From NCBI GenBank assembly GCA_038961845.1, contig CP152408.1, positions 186,001 to 250,000 of the forward strand: 64,000 bases of DNA, read 5' to 3'. The DNA comes from Xylophilus sp. GW821-FHT01B05 (lineage in GTDB: Bacteria > Pseudomonadota > Gammaproteobacteria > Burkholderiales > Burkholderiaceae_C). The notes beneath the pieces were generated by a model. That model was not told the origin of the DNA. It ran no database searches and worked only from the letters and a program-made list of their open reading frames with translations. The position numbers and the translations under genes were made by a program. This document shows, one piece after another, positions 7,997-17,364 of the stretch; within the stretch, counting starts at the first letter, position 1; each line of letters starts with the position of its first letter.

Positions 7997-8045
7997 ACGC
8001 CCACACGTGTCGCATCGATATTCGCGTGGCCCGCGCCCCTGGCTG

Positions 8046-8573
8046 TCAATGCGTCGCACTGATCCCGTGATAGCCCCGATCAAAGTAGATCAAGCCATGC
8101 GCCGCATCACCCACGGCAATGGCCACGGCCTCGCAGAACAGCACGTCGTGCGTGCCCACGCTGGTGCTGCGTACTACGCGGCAATCAAAGGACACGGCCG
8201 CGCCCTGCAGCAGCGGCGCGCCGGTGGCCTTGCGTGACCACTGCGCGGCGGCAAAGCGCTCGGCCATGGGGGTCTTGCCGCCGAACAGGTTGGACAGCGC
8301 CTGCTGGTCCGGCGCCAGCGTGTTCACGCACAGCACGCCGTTGCTGCTGAAGGCCTGGTAGACCGAGGCCGAGCGGTTGAGGCAGACCAGCAGCGTGGGC
8401 GGCTCGTCGGTCACGCTGCAGACGGCGGAGGCGGTAAAGCCGGCGCAGCCGCCGGGGCCGTCGGTGGTGATGATGTTGACCGCCGCACCCAGCCGCGCCA
8501 TGGCGTTGCGGTAGTCGCTCTTGGGCAGCATGCCGGTGAGGGCGCTTGCAACGATGGGGGCGGGGTTCAGCAT
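8046..8573 (-). CDS. rutF: RutF-type FMN reductase (pyrimidine utilisation)
   Basis: A 175-residue flavin reductase-like split-barrel protein. It carries [24 protein letters not shown] near the N-terminus and [18 protein letters not shown], as in RutF/HpaC. It supplies reduced FMN to the RutA monooxygenase. I chose the ATG at 8573; upstream extension overlaps rutE and adds no conserved sequence. It is the last gene of a six-gene minus-strand operon, 10 bp after rutE. Confidence 0.9.
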   Translation of the reverse strand: MLNPAPIVASALTGMLPKSDYRNAMARLGAAVNIITTDGPGGCAGFTASAVCSVTDEPPTLLVCLNRSASVYQAFSSNGVLCVNTLAPDQQALSNLFGGKTPMAERFAAAQWSRKATGAPLLQGAAVSFDCRVVRSTSVGTHDVLFCEAVAIAVGDAAHGLIYFDRGYHGISATH

Positions 8574-8583
8574 CAGGGCTCCG

Positions 8584-9171
8584 TCAGGCCAGCGTGCAGG
8601 CGTCGCTGAAATCGAGGCGCGGCAAGCGGCCAAAGACCTTGCTGGCGTCGCCATGGCCCAGGTTGATGAGGAAGTTGGTGGTCCACGTGGTGCCGGCGAA
8701 GAATTCGGCATCGACCAGGGGCTTCTCGAAGCCCGACATTGCCCCGGTATCCAGCCCCAGCGCGCGCGCGGCCAGGATCAGGTAGCCGGCTTGCAGCGTG
8801 GCGTTGCGGAAGGCGGTCTCGTGTGCCTTCTCTGCGCTGCCGGTGAACCAGCTCTTGGCGTCGGCATGCGGGAACAGCTGCGGCAGCTTGTCGTAGAAGG
8901 CGGTGTCCCAGGCAGCGATCACGGTCACCGGTGCGGCCATGGTCTTGTCCAGGTTGCCCTTGGACAGCGCAGGCGCCAGGCGTTGCTTGCCTTCTGGCGT
9001 GCGCACAAACACAAAGCGCGCGGGCGAGCAGTTGGCCGAGGTCGGGGCCATCTTCACCAGGTCATAGAGCTGCTGCAGCAGCGCGTCGGATACGGGCTCG
9101 GCCGTCCAGCCGTTGTGGGTGCGGGCGTCGGTGAAAAGCGTTGCCAGGGCGGCAGTGTCGAGAGTGGTCAT
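8584..9171 (-). CDS. rutE: RutE-type malonic semialdehyde reductase
   Basis: A 195-residue nitroreductase-fold flavoprotein. [16 protein letters not shown] (residues about 41-56) is the conserved FMN-binding segment, and [15 protein letters not shown] lies in the second half. In the Rut pathway it reduces toxic malonic semialdehyde to 3-hydroxypropionate. Its ATG overlaps the rutD stop by 4 bp (ATGA), which indicates translational coupling. The length matches the family (about 196). Confidence 0.92.
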   Translation of the reverse strand: MTTLDTAALATLFTDARTHNGWTAEPVSDALLQQLYDLVKMAPTSANCSPARFVFVRTPEGKQRLAPALSKGNLDKTMAAPVTVIAAWDTAFYDKLPQLFPHADAKSWFTGSAEKAHETAFRNATLQAGYLILAARALGLDTGAMSGFEKPLVDAEFFAGTTWTTNFLINLGHGDASKVFGRLPRLDFSDACTLA

Positions 9172-9968
9172 GAAGCGGTGACGGATTGGCTTGCGCGGGC
9201 GAGGAAAGTGCGCACGCAGTCGTTGAAGGCGGCGGCCGTGGTGGCGCTGTGGGCGTGGCCGCCGTGCGGTACCAGGTCCAGCGTGGCGTGCGGCAGGCCT
9301 TCGGCCAGGCGGCGCGAGCAGGTCCAGGGCACGAGAGTGTCGTCCATGGCGCCCATGACCAGCGTGGGCACGTCGATTGCCCCCAGGCGCGCGTCGACAT
9401 CAAAGGCGCGCAGTGCGGCAATGCGCGCGCGCATGGTGGCTTCGCCGGGGAAGTGGGCAAAGGCGTGGTCGACTTCGGCCTGCACCTTGTCGGCGTGGGC
9501 GGCGGCCCAGGCGGCGGGGTAGAGGAAGATGGGCTGCGCTTCGACATAGGCGCGCGCACCAAGCGCGCCCAGCAGCGCCAGGCGCGCATCAAAGCAGCGC
9601 GCCGAATGCGGGTTGGGCTGCGACCAGGCGTTGACCAGCACCAGGCTGGCGATGCGCTCGGGCGCGTCCAGCGCCAGCTGCAGGCCGACCAGGCCGCCCA
9701 GCGCGTGGCCCATGAGGTGGCAGCGCGCGGTGCCGGTGGCGTCCATCACCTCGACCACGTCTTGTGCCATGTGGGCGATGGAGTAGGGCGCGGGCAGGGC
9801 GCCAGGGCTGCGGCCGGTGCCGCGCTGGTCGTAGCCGACCACGCGGTAGCCGGCCTCGACCAGCGCCGGGATCTGCGGCTGCCAGAAGGCGGCCGAGCCG
9901 CCCAGGCCGGAGGACAGCAGCACGGTCTCGCCATCGGCGGGGCCATGCACCTCGTGGTACAGCGCCAT
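9168..9968 (-). CDS. rutD: RutD-type aminoacrylate hydrolase (alpha/beta hydrolase)
   Basis: A 266-residue alpha/beta hydrolase starting [24 protein letters not shown]. The nucleophile-elbow motif reads GHALGG, so the usual Ser is Ala89. As I recall, this substitution is characteristic of RutD, which only assists the hydrolysis of 3-aminoacrylate to malonic semialdehyde. The lid helices and the late GGHAHS histidine are present. The start at 9968 lies one base past the rutC stop; upstream codons overlap rutC and are not conserved in type. Confidence 0.9.
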   Translation of the reverse strand: MALYHEVHGPADGETVLLSSGLGGSAAFWQPQIPALVEAGYRVVGYDQRGTGRSPGALPAPYSIAHMAQDVVEVMDATGTARCHLMGHALGGLVGLQLALDAPERIASLVLVNAWSQPNPHSARCFDARLALLGALGARAYVEAQPIFLYPAAWAAAHADKVQAEVDHAFAHFPGEATMRARIAALRAFDVDARLGAIDVPTLVMGAMDDTLVPWTCSRRLAEGLPHATLDLVPHGGHAHSATTAAAFNDCVRTFLARASQSVTAS

Positions 9969-9969
9969 A

Positions 9970-10362
9970 TCAGGCCTTCTTGCCGACGTGGGCGATGGAC
10001 GCAATCTCTACCAAGGCGTCGGGCTTTACCAAGCCGGCCTGTATGCAATAGCGCGCCGGCTTCACGCCGGGGAAGAACTCCGCGTAGACCTCATTGACCT
10101 TGGCGTAGTCGGCCCAGTCGCGCACAAAGATGTGGTTGAAGGTGACATCGTCCATGGTGCCGCCGGCGGCCTCGACCACGCCCTTGATGATCTCCAGCAC
10201 GTGGCGCGTCTGCGCCGTGGCGTCGCCCACGTGGACCACGTTGTTGTCCTTGTCGAAGGGCAGCGTGCCCGACACGTAGAGGATGCCGTCGGCCAGCGTG
10301 CCGGGCACGTAGGGAGCGAGCGGCTTGCCGGTGCCGGCGGGGATGATGGCTTGCTTGGGCAT
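9970..10362 (-). CDS. rutC: RutC, RidA/YjgF-family 3-aminoacrylate deaminase
   Basis: A 130-residue protein of the RidA/YjgF family. [20 protein letters not shown] and [20 protein letters not shown] mark the family, and [21 protein letters not shown] contains the conserved Arg of the trimer interface active site. In pyrimidine degradation it acts on peroxy-/aminoacrylate intermediates. It sits between rutB (23 bp upstream) and rutD (1 bp downstream), the standard order. Confidence 0.92.
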   Translation of the reverse strand: MPKQAIIPAGTGKPLAPYVPGTLADGILYVSGTLPFDKDNNVVHVGDATAQTRHVLEIIKGVVEAAGGTMDDVTFNHIFVRDWADYAKVNEVYAEFFPGVKPARYCIQAGLVKPDALVEIASIAHVGKKA

Positions 10363-10386
10363 GGAAAGGTCCTTCTGGGAAAAAGA

Positions 10387-11181
<795 letters not shown>

Positions 11182-11192
11182 GTGCTGCTCCT

Positions 11193-12302
11193 TCAGGCCG
11201 CGAGGCGCTCTTGCACTTGCGAAGGCACGGGGCTGTCGGCACCCACGCGGCTTTGCATCAGCGGCTGGATGCGCTCGCCAAAGTTCTTCACGCCGGCCAC
11301 GAAATCGTCAAAGGTCAGCAGCACGCCTTCGGTGCCGGGCACCTCGGCCATCTCGTCGAGCATGCGCGCCACGTTGGCGTAAGAGCCCACCAGCGTGCCC
11401 ATGTTGATGTTGACGGCCGAGGTCGGGTCGGCCATCTGGCGCACGTTGGTGTCGGTGCCGGACTTGGTGTCTGCCGCGGCCTGGCCGCCGAGCCAGGCGA
11501 TGGCCTCGTGGTCGGCGCCGGCCTTGTAGTGTTCCCACTTGGCGCGGGCGGCTTCGTCGGTCTCGTCGGCGATGACCATCATCAGCACGTAGGTCGATAC
11601 GTCGCGGCCGGTTTTGGCGGTGGCCTCGATCAGGCGGTCTGCGGCGGGCGCAAAGGCCTTGGGCGTGTTCACGCCCTTGCCAAAGCAGAAGTTGTAGTCG
11701 GCGTACTTGGCCGAGAACTCCATGCCGGCGTCGCTGGAGCCGGCGCAGATCACCTTCATGTCGGCCTGCGGCTGCGGGCTCAGGCGGCAGTCGTCCATCT
11801 TGAAGTGCTCGCCCTTGAAGTCAGACTGGCCCTTGCCCCACAGGTCGCGCAGCACCTGGATGTATTCAGACAGGTACTCGTAGCGCGTGCTGAAGAACTG
11901 GTCGCCGGGCCAGGCGCCCATCTGCGAATACTCGGGCCGCTGCCAGCCGGTGACCAGGTTCAGGCCAAAGCGCCCGCCCGAGATGGAGTCGATGGTGGAC
12001 GACATGCGCGCCACGATGGCCGGCGGCATCACCAGCGAGGCGGCGGTGGCAAACAGCTTGATCTTGCTGGTGACGGCGGCCAGGCCGGCCATCAGCGTGA
12101 AGGATTCGAGGTTGTGGTCCCAGAACTCGGTCTTGCCGCCAAAACCGCGCAGCTTGATCATGGACAACACAAAGTCCAGGCCGTAGTGCTCGGCGCTCAG
12201 GGTGATCTGCTTGTTCAGCTCAAAGGTCGGCTTGTACTGCGGAGCGTTCTCCGACAGCAGCCAGCCGTTATTGCCGATGGGGATGAAGATGCCGACTTTC
12301 AT
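11193..12302 (-). CDS. rutA: RutA pyrimidine monooxygenase (luciferase-like)
   Basis: A 369-residue FMN-dependent luciferase-like monooxygenase starting [22 protein letters not shown]. The family-typical [13 protein letters not shown] and [21 protein letters not shown] are present. It opens the uracil ring between N3 and C4 to give ureidoacrylate peracid. It is the first gene of rutABCDEF; rutG (transporter) and rutR are not in the window. The ATG at 12302 was chosen because the conserved N-terminal beta strand starts there. A sigma-54-like promoter and a RutR operator lie upstream. Confidence 0.95.
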   Translation of the reverse strand: MKVGIFIPIGNNGWLLSENAPQYKPTFELNKQITLSAEHYGLDFVLSMIKLRGFGGKTEFWDHNLESFTLMAGLAAVTSKIKLFATAASLVMPPAIVARMSSTIDSISGGRFGLNLVTGWQRPEYSQMGAWPGDQFFSTRYEYLSEYIQVLRDLWGKGQSDFKGEHFKMDDCRLSPQPQADMKVICAGSSDAGMEFSAKYADYNFCFGKGVNTPKAFAPAADRLIEATAKTGRDVSTYVLMMVIADETDEAARAKWEHYKAGADHEAIAWLGGQAAADTKSGTDTNVRQMADPTSAVNINMGTLVGSYANVARMLDEMAEVPGTEGVLLTFDDFVAGVKNFGERIQPLMQSRVGADSPVPSQVQERLAA

Positions 12303-12360
12303 GGGGAGGCCTCGCTGGGTAGACAAAGGGCGCCGGCATGCCGGCATGCGAGGCCACGAA

Positions 12361-12376
12361 TGCATCTACCGTGCCA
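12361..12376 (-). promoter_or_regulatory. Sigma-54-type (-24/-12) promoter of the rut operon
   Basis: The minus strand reads TGGCACGGTAGATGCA, against the consensus TGGCACG-N4-TTGCW. The GG and GC dinucleotides have exact spacing; the only deviation is A for the first T of TTGC. It lies about 60 bp upstream of the rutA ATG. In Escherichia coli the rut operon is NtrC-activated, which fits. TGCAC/GTGCA half-sites at 12463-12467, 12482-12487 and 12503-12508 could be activator sites, but their spacing is not the standard NtrC one. Confidence 0.6.
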
Positions 12377-12428
12377 GAAGAAAATCTTCTTTCATATCAA
12401 GGGCTTGTGATTCTTTTCTGGATTTGTT

Positions 12429-12444
12429 TTGACCAAATGGTCCA
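12429..12444. promoter_or_regulatory. RutR operator upstream of rutA
   Basis: TTGACCAAATGGTCCA matches the RutR consensus TTGACCANNTGGTCAA at every defined position but one (C for A at position 15). It lies about 55 bp upstream of the sigma-54-like promoter. RutR is a TetR-family regulator that responds to uracil and thymine; the regulator gene itself is not in the window. Confidence 0.75.
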
Positions 12445-12575
12445 TGTTGGAGCATGTGGTTCTGCACGCGCTCACGGAAACGGTGCAGGCACCGGCGATT
12501 GCGGTGCACGCGCCGTGGCGCGGCGTGGAAGTGGCGCTACTTAATTAATAGCTGCAAGCCGGCGTATATTCTGCA

Positions 12576-12599
12576 CTTCAGGTACTTTTGTATCTGAAG
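12576..12599. repeat. Short inverted repeat in the rutA/P47 intergenic region
   Basis: CTTCAGGTAC, a TTTT loop and GTATCTGAAG form a 10-bp stem with one mismatch. It may be a terminator or binding site. The surrounding 12445-12813 otherwise shows no gene I can support, apart from scattered GTGCA half-sites. Confidence 0.4.
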
Positions 12600-12813
12600 C
12601 GAAGGATATGCAACGGCATAGCGCTATGTTTTTTGATTTCCCGCATGCGGCACGTGTTCACGATTTGCATGCAAGGCCGGCCAGAACGCCCCACCGCCAC
12701 CGTGCCGGCCAGGCAGCGGCCTACCTAGTTTCGGGGATGTACAGCTTGTTGCAAGCTGGGCAGCATCGGCGGCATTGGCGTGTCCATCCCGGGCGCGCGC
12801 GCAGGACCGTCCC

Positions 12814-13121
12814 ATGCCCGCCTTGCACCGCCTCCTTATCCCCCCGGCCCTGCTGCTGGGCAATGCCAGCTGCGATGAGATCTGGGTCAAGCAGGGCCTG
12901 TGTTGTACGACCCACCCCAGCAGACCTTCACGGTCCAGGATGAGTACTTCACGCCGTTCCCGCCGCCGGCTATCGGCATGGCGACCGAATGCTTCAGCGC
13001 CACCTTCATCACCGACAGTGGCTGGCGTGGTCATGGCTGCTTTAGCTACGGCTACCAGTACGTCGAAACGTCCCCGTCGCGCCGGCCGCATAACACCCGT
13101 CTAAGGAGAGGTATGTCATGA
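12814..13121 (+). pseudogene. Short exported-protein ORF with a probable frameshift, coupled to the first P47-like gene
   Basis: From the ATG at 12814 the frame encodes MPALHRLLIPPALLLGNASC, which looks like a signal or lipoprotein signal sequence. At about 12898 the sensible reading moves back by one base, continuing VLYDPPQQTFTVQDEYFTPF and GWRGHGCFSYGYQYVETSP. It ends MS-TGA at 13119-13121. That stop overlaps the ATG of the P47-like gene (ATGA), with a shared RBS region (AAGGAGAG at 13103-13110). No family is recognised. It could be a real gene with a 1-bp deletion, or a sequencing error; without the shift, 12879-13121 is an open frame lacking a good start. Confidence 0.4.
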
Positions 13122-14380
13122 ACATGAATGGATGGGACACCGTCTACGCGCTCAACATCGTCAACGCCAACCAGGCGCTGGCATCGAGCCTGAGCCAGCT
13201 AGTCCCGGGGGTGCAAGGCGAGATCAGCGGCGTCCTCGGCAATTACACCGTTTCGGTCGAGTTCGGCGCCTGGCAGATCGCCTTGGGCGGCTCTAGCCAA
13301 CTGATCAATCTTCAGGTGCCGATCATCGGCGGCAGTATCACCTCGACCGGCGGCCAGTCGATCTCGCTGAAGGGCTATACGGCCTTATTCAGCGTCTCGC
13401 TCAAGCTACTGACCAGCGCGCCCCAGCAGCAAGCGCTACGCTTCGATTTCACCCAAGCAGGCACGCTCGGCCAATCGCCGGCGCCCGGCGTGGTGGTGCC
13501 GCTGGGCTTCGTCGGCGCCGCGCCCGACCCGACGGTCGGCACGCTGGCTCTGAACGCCATCGCCACCGGCCTCGTGGCCCAAGCCGCCAAGCTGCATTTC
13601 GCCTTCGCCCAGATCAACTTAGTGCCGTCGGGGGCTAATAGCTGGCTGGCGCCGCATCAGTTGGCCTACGCGTTCTTCGCCAACCTGCAAAACCAGGGCT
13701 TCCTGGCGATCCTGTCCACTACCGGCGACCCGACCAGGCTGCCAGTTACGGTCGATCCCCAACTGACCGCGGGTGGTACGGCCGGCTTCGCGTTCTCATT
13801 GCCGCTGTTCTTCAGGAACTGCGTGATTCCGCAGATGGCGGCCACGCTGCCGAGCAACCCGGTCAACAAGTTTGTCGTCAACAACAACGTGCCGCCCCAA
13901 GTGGTGTTGACCTCGGGCACTGGTCTGGGCCACGTCAAAGTCGGCGCGATCACCTATCACCCGTCGATGGACGGTTTCTGCGCCACCCCGGGTGTGAACC
14001 AGATGCGGATCAACGTCAACGGTGGCTGCAATGTCCGTGCCGGCCTGTCGATGAGCTGGAGCGGCAACGTCACCAACAGCTTCCAGTTCAACGCCCAGAA
14101 GCAGACCATCGACTTCGTGGCTGGCTCACCCTCGCTCAGACACAACATCCGTATCCCTTGGTACTACTGGCTACTCTCCCCCATCATCACCGCGATCGCC
14201 AAAGGCGTTGCCAGTCTGATCGGCAACAGCATCGCTTCCTTCATAAAAGGCAAAGTGGGCGCCGGCCTGATGAGCGCGGCGCCGCCGACATCGGTGCAGT
14301 TCGCCGGCATGAAACAGTTTCACGTCACTGGTGCTGTGTTCGACGGCGCCGTCATCCTCACTGGTCAACCCGGCCAGTAA
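13118..14380 (+). CDS. P47-like (TULIP superfamily) protein 1
   Basis: A 420-residue protein beginning MNMNGWDTVYALNIVNANQAL. The GWDTV-x-hydrophobic-x(5)-N start is the hallmark of the Clostridium P-47 family (Pfam PF06597), whose members adopt the tubular lipid-binding TULIP fold. Other family-like segments are SWLAPHQLAYAFFANLQ (central W-L-x-P...YA) and VKVGAITYHPSMDGF. A hydrophobic stretch (residues about 345-380) follows. No signal peptide is present. The RBS is AAGGAGAG, 7 bp before the ATG, and the start overlaps the upstream stop. P47 proteins are encoded in botulinum orfX clusters; their role is unsettled (lipid binding, toxin assistance). The function here is unknown. Confidence 0.75.
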   Translation: MNMNGWDTVYALNIVNANQALASSLSQLVPGVQGEISGVLGNYTVSVEFGAWQIALGGSSQLINLQVPIIGGSITSTGGQSISLKGYTALFSVSLKLLTSAPQQQALRFDFTQAGTLGQSPAPGVVVPLGFVGAAPDPTVGTLALNAIATGLVAQAAKLHFAFAQINLVPSGANSWLAPHQLAYAFFANLQNQGFLAILSTTGDPTRLPVTVDPQLTAGGTAGFAFSLPLFFRNCVIPQMAATLPSNPVNKFVVNNNVPPQVVLTSGTGLGHVKVGAITYHPSMDGFCATPGVNQMRINVNGGCNVRAGLSMSWSGNVTNSFQFNAQKQTIDFVAGSPSLRHNIRIPWYYWLLSPIITAIAKGVASLIGNSIASFIKGKVGAGLMSAAPPTSVQFAGMKQFHVTGAVFDGAVILTGQPGQ

Positions 14381-14408
14381 TCGTCTCAGAGCAAGAAAGG
14401 AAATCGAC

Positions 14409-15971
14409 ATGAGCGCTACCGCCAACGCCATCGCCCTCGACCACCCGATGCGCTTCCAGTTCCCGCTGCCCGAAGCGCGCAACGCTCCAATCGACATTGC
14501 TCTGCCACCGCTCAGACAAGGCATCGTGCTGCCACCTCTGCCGCTCAACGACACGCCCATCCATAACACTCTCGGTTGGGATACCGTGTTCGCGGTCCCA
14601 GTCGTCGAAGTGAACAAGCATTTCTCCCGGCCGGACCTGTATCCGCTCGATTTCGAAGGCACCCTGTCCGGCGCCCTGTTCACCGTGAATGTGAGTGGCG
14701 TGTTCAGGCCGTGGAGCATCGCTCTGAACGGTTCGGGCGCCATCCTCAACCTGTCAATCCCGATCGCCAGCGGCCGCATGACTGGCGGACAAACCGGCAC
14801 CGCTGTTGTCCTGGCTGGCGGCAGTATCTCTGTCGAGGTCAAGCTCAACTATCTGCCCCAGCCGGCTCAGGGCCCGGCCGGCACGCCGAACCAACTGCAG
14901 GTCTCCACCAAGGCGATTAACGCCACTGGCAACATCGCCCAGGTGACCAACGTGGCGGTACCAGGCCAGACCGACCAAACCCTGCTTGGGGCCATCCAAG
15001 GGGCGTTTCAGGACTTCTTCAACAAGCACTTGGACCGCATCACCTACGTGTTCAACACTGTCAACCTGGGCGCGGTAGCCGACCAGGACGCCTTCACGTG
15101 GCTGCAGCCGACCTATACGTCCTACGCGTACTACGACGCCCCGACCCTCGACAGGGCAGTGTTTGGCGTGCTGTGCATGGTCAGCGGCAATTCACCGGGA
15201 CAGAATTCGAACCAGATTGGCCCCGGCTCGATCCCCAGCGGCGCTCAGTCCGGCTTCAATATCTCCGACCAGTTGTTTATGAAGCGGATGGTGCTGCCGG
15301 TGATGGCGAATTCGTTTAACGCCGGCAACTCGGCCACCATCGACCAGACCTACTTCAAGATCACCAACAACGACACGGTTATCTCGAACGCCAAGACCAT
15401 CCCGATGCCCAAGGTGCGCCACGGGTCGATCAACTACCATCCAAAGTGCACCGATTTCAAAGTCACTCTGCAGGCGACGCAGATCATTGTCTACAGCAAG
15501 GTACACATCGAAATTTCACCGGGCATCGATGCCTATGTCGAAAGCACGAACTACTTTGACCTCAAGCTGCAGACCGACGACAAGGGCAACCAGTACCTAG
15601 CCTACGAAATAGCAGCCCCGGCCAGGACCCATCACTGGGTAGATGTGGCCACCGGCATCGTCATTGCCGGGATTGTCATCGGCATCGTCGGCGCCGTGGC
15701 CGCGGGTGTGGCTGCCAAAATCCTGGAGGGTGCAATGCGTGTCGTCGTGGGCATCATCATCGTCGTTGTGGCGGGCGTGGCGGCGGCTGTCCCGCAGCTG
15801 ATCGCCAAGATCACTTCCAGTGGCGTGATCGGCCACCTGCCTAGCATCGGCGCGCTGGTCACCGCCGCCACCAACAAGATCAAGTGGAGCGGCGGCCAAG
15901 ACTTCGACATCAAGCTGGTCCAGCTGAACGGCTCGCTCCAGATGGGCGGGCTAGCCTTCCCGACGAACTGA
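14409..15971 (+). CDS. P47-like (TULIP superfamily) protein 2
   Basis: A 520-residue paralogue of the preceding protein. After a ~55-residue proline-rich leader it restarts the motif as LGWDTVFAVPVVEVNKHF. It then shows FTWLQPTYTSYAYYDAP and VRHGSINYHPKCTDFKV, matching SWLAPHQLAYAFF and VKVGAITYHPSMDGF of protein 1 in the same order. Residues about 412-468 are strongly hydrophobic and Gly/Ala/Val-rich, a candidate membrane-inserting region. AAAGG about 8 bp before the ATG serves as RBS; the gap to protein 1 is 28 bp, so they form one operon. The base composition of both genes looks less GC-rich than the neighbours, which suggests acquisition. Confidence 0.75.
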   Translation: MSATANAIALDHPMRFQFPLPEARNAPIDIALPPLRQGIVLPPLPLNDTPIHNTLGWDTVFAVPVVEVNKHFSRPDLYPLDFEGTLSGALFTVNVSGVFRPWSIALNGSGAILNLSIPIASGRMTGGQTGTAVVLAGGSISVEVKLNYLPQPAQGPAGTPNQLQVSTKAINATGNIAQVTNVAVPGQTDQTLLGAIQGAFQDFFNKHLDRITYVFNTVNLGAVADQDAFTWLQPTYTSYAYYDAPTLDRAVFGVLCMVSGNSPGQNSNQIGPGSIPSGAQSGFNISDQLFMKRMVLPVMANSFNAGNSATIDQTYFKITNNDTVISNAKTIPMPKVRHGSINYHPKCTDFKVTLQATQIIVYSKVHIEISPGIDAYVESTNYFDLKLQTDDKGNQYLAYEIAAPARTHHWVDVATGIVIAGIVIGIVGAVAAGVAAKILEGAMRVVVGIIIVVVAGVAAAVPQLIAKITSSGVIGHLPSIGALVTAATNKIKWSGGQDFDIKLVQLNGSLQMGGLAFPTN

Positions 15972-15983
15972 GCCTGCTATGGC

Positions 15984-16016
15984 CCGCCTCCGCGTTTGCA
16001 CAGTTTGAGGAGGCGG
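15984..16016. terminator. Hairpin after the P47-like operon
   Basis: CCGCCTCC and GGAGGCGG form an 8-bp GC stem with a 17-base loop, starting 12 bases after the stop of P47-like protein 2. There is no clear T-run, so it may be a weak or Rho-assisted terminator. Confidence 0.45.
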
Positions 16017-16249
16017 CTGGAATGACGTGTCATCCTGTCCTGAGGTCGGTATGACGTCAGCCTGGACACCGCCAGCCTGCGCACGGGGGCATCAACTCGT
16101 AGGCACCCCTCGACGGATCTCAGAGCAAGCCTGCCGGCTTGGCTTGGCGGCACCAGTTGCTGCTGCGCCTGGTTAGTGGTACCGCCCGACGGTGACTGTT
16201 CGGCCGTCATGCCCATGGCGCTGCATACTTGGAATGGAGCACATCAAAG

Positions 16250-16284
16250 AAAGGCCCAGCCATCCGAAGATGAACTGGGCCTTT
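16250..16284. terminator. Bidirectional terminator-like hairpin
   Basis: AAAGGCCCAG and CTGGGCCTTT form a perfect 10-bp stem with a 15-base loop, with A and T runs built into the arm ends so it could work in both directions. It lies between the P47-like operon and the convergent hydroxyacid dehydrogenase gene. No gene is supported in the rest of 15972-16374. Confidence 0.75.
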
Positions 16285-16374
16285 GAGGTTTGAACTTAGT
16301 ACTACAGCCGCCCCTTAAATCATCTGGATGCCAAGGCATATAGCTTTGTAATCAATAGCGATAGAAGGCGATTC

Positions 16375-17364
16375 TCACAGCACCGGCACCTGCCGCGGCA
16401 GCGCCTGCTGCTGCAGCCAGGCCAGCAGGCACTCGGCGGTGTCGTCGGCAAAGCGCTGGAACACTGGCTCGCTGACAAAGCCCATGTGCGGTGTCAGCAG
16501 CAGGTTGGGGGCCTGGCGCAGTGGGTCGTCTGCGGCCAGGGGCTCGGCGTCGAACACATCGAGCGCGGCGGCGCCGGGGCGGCCCCAGGCCAGCGCTTCG
16601 GCCAGCGCGGCATGGTTGACCAGGGCCGAGCGCGAGGTGTTCACCAGCAGGCTGCCCGGGCGCATCAGCGCCAGGCGCTCGGCGTTCAGCAGATTGCGTG
16701 TTTGCGGTGTGGGCACCAGGTGCAGGCTGACCACTTGCGAGGTCTCCAGCAGTTCCTCCAGCGGCAAAAACTGCGCACCGTGCTCGGCCGCGCGCTCGGC
16801 CGTCATGCGCGGGCTCCAGGCCACCACTTCCATGCCAAAGGCCTTGCCGATGCGCGCCACGCGCCCACCGATCTCGCCCAGGCCGATCAGGCCCAGGCGC
16901 TGGCCGTGCAGCACGCCCGGCAGCGGGCCGCCGGCCGGGTCGCGCCAGTGGCCGGCGCGCAGGCGTGCCGATTGCGCCTCCAGCTGCCGCGTGGCGGCCA
17001 GGATCAGCGCCCAGGCCATTTCGCAGGTGCTGTCCTTGGACGGGCCCCAGCCGGTGTGGCTGACCGGGATGTTGCGCGCCTGCAGCGCGGCCAGGTCGAG
17101 CCGGGTGTTGCGCGTGCCGGTAAAGACCAGGTAGCGCAGCTGCGGCAGGCGCGCCAGCAGCGCGGCGTCGAAGGGCGTGCGGTCGCGCATCAGCACCACG
17201 GCGTCGGCGTACTGCAGCGCGCGCTGCAAGGCATCGCCCTGCAGCGGCGCGTGGTGCACGGTGACGTCGGCCAGTGCCTCGATCTGGCTCCAGTCGGCCA
17301 GGCGTTGCAGTGCGCGCTCCCAGTCGTCCAGGACGACGATGCGCGCGCGTGCCGTGGCGCTCAT
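16375..17364 (-). CDS. D-2-hydroxyacid dehydrogenase, NAD(P)-dependent
   Basis: A 329-residue protein of the D-isomer-specific 2-hydroxyacid dehydrogenase family. The Rossmann motif is GLIGLGEIGGRVARIGKAFGM (GxGxxG within residues about 155-175). Catalytic positions are Arg in VNTSRSALVN, Glu in DVFDAEPL and His in LTPHMGF. It would reduce a 2-oxoacid or oxidise a D-2-hydroxyacid in the cytoplasm. Its start overlaps the end of the MmgE/PrpD gene by 4 bp, so it is the last gene of the GntR-Bug-PrpD unit. The substrate is unknown. Confidence 0.9.
   Translation of the reverse strand: MSATARARIVVLDDWERALQRLADWSQIEALADVTVHHAPLQGDALQRALQYADAVVLMRDRTPFDAALLARLPQLRYLVFTGTRNTRLDLAALQARNIPVSHTGWGPSKDSTCEMAWALILAATRQLEAQSARLRAGHWRDPAGGPLPGVLHGQRLGLIGLGEIGGRVARIGKAFGMEVVAWSPRMTAERAAEHGAQFLPLEELLETSQVVSLHLVPTPQTRNLLNAERLALMRPGSLLVNTSRSALVNHAALAEALAWGRPGAAALDVFDAEPLAADDPLRQAPNLLLTPHMGFVSEPVFQRFADDTAECLLAWLQQQALPRQVPVL

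Noticed and set aside
7260..8049. Long open frames on both strands in the repeat-filled spacer.
   Set aside because: They are translations of repeats that recur elsewhere in different contexts, have no ribosome-binding sites and give low-complexity Arg/Pro/Gly sequence.
12461..12508. Possible NtrC enhancer sites made of TGCAC/GTGCA half-sites.
   Set aside because: The spacing between half-sites does not match the usual 17-bp NtrC site. They are mentioned only as weak support beside the sigma-54-like promoter.
12624..13091. Minus-strand open frame between rutA and the P47-like genes.
   Set aside because: No RBS, no protein-like pattern, and the plus strand here shows an RBS and a coupled stop-start.
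15977..16216. Small minus-strand open frame after the P47-like operon.
   Set aside because: No recognisable family, no RBS and it overlaps the terminator-like hairpin; not supported as a gene.
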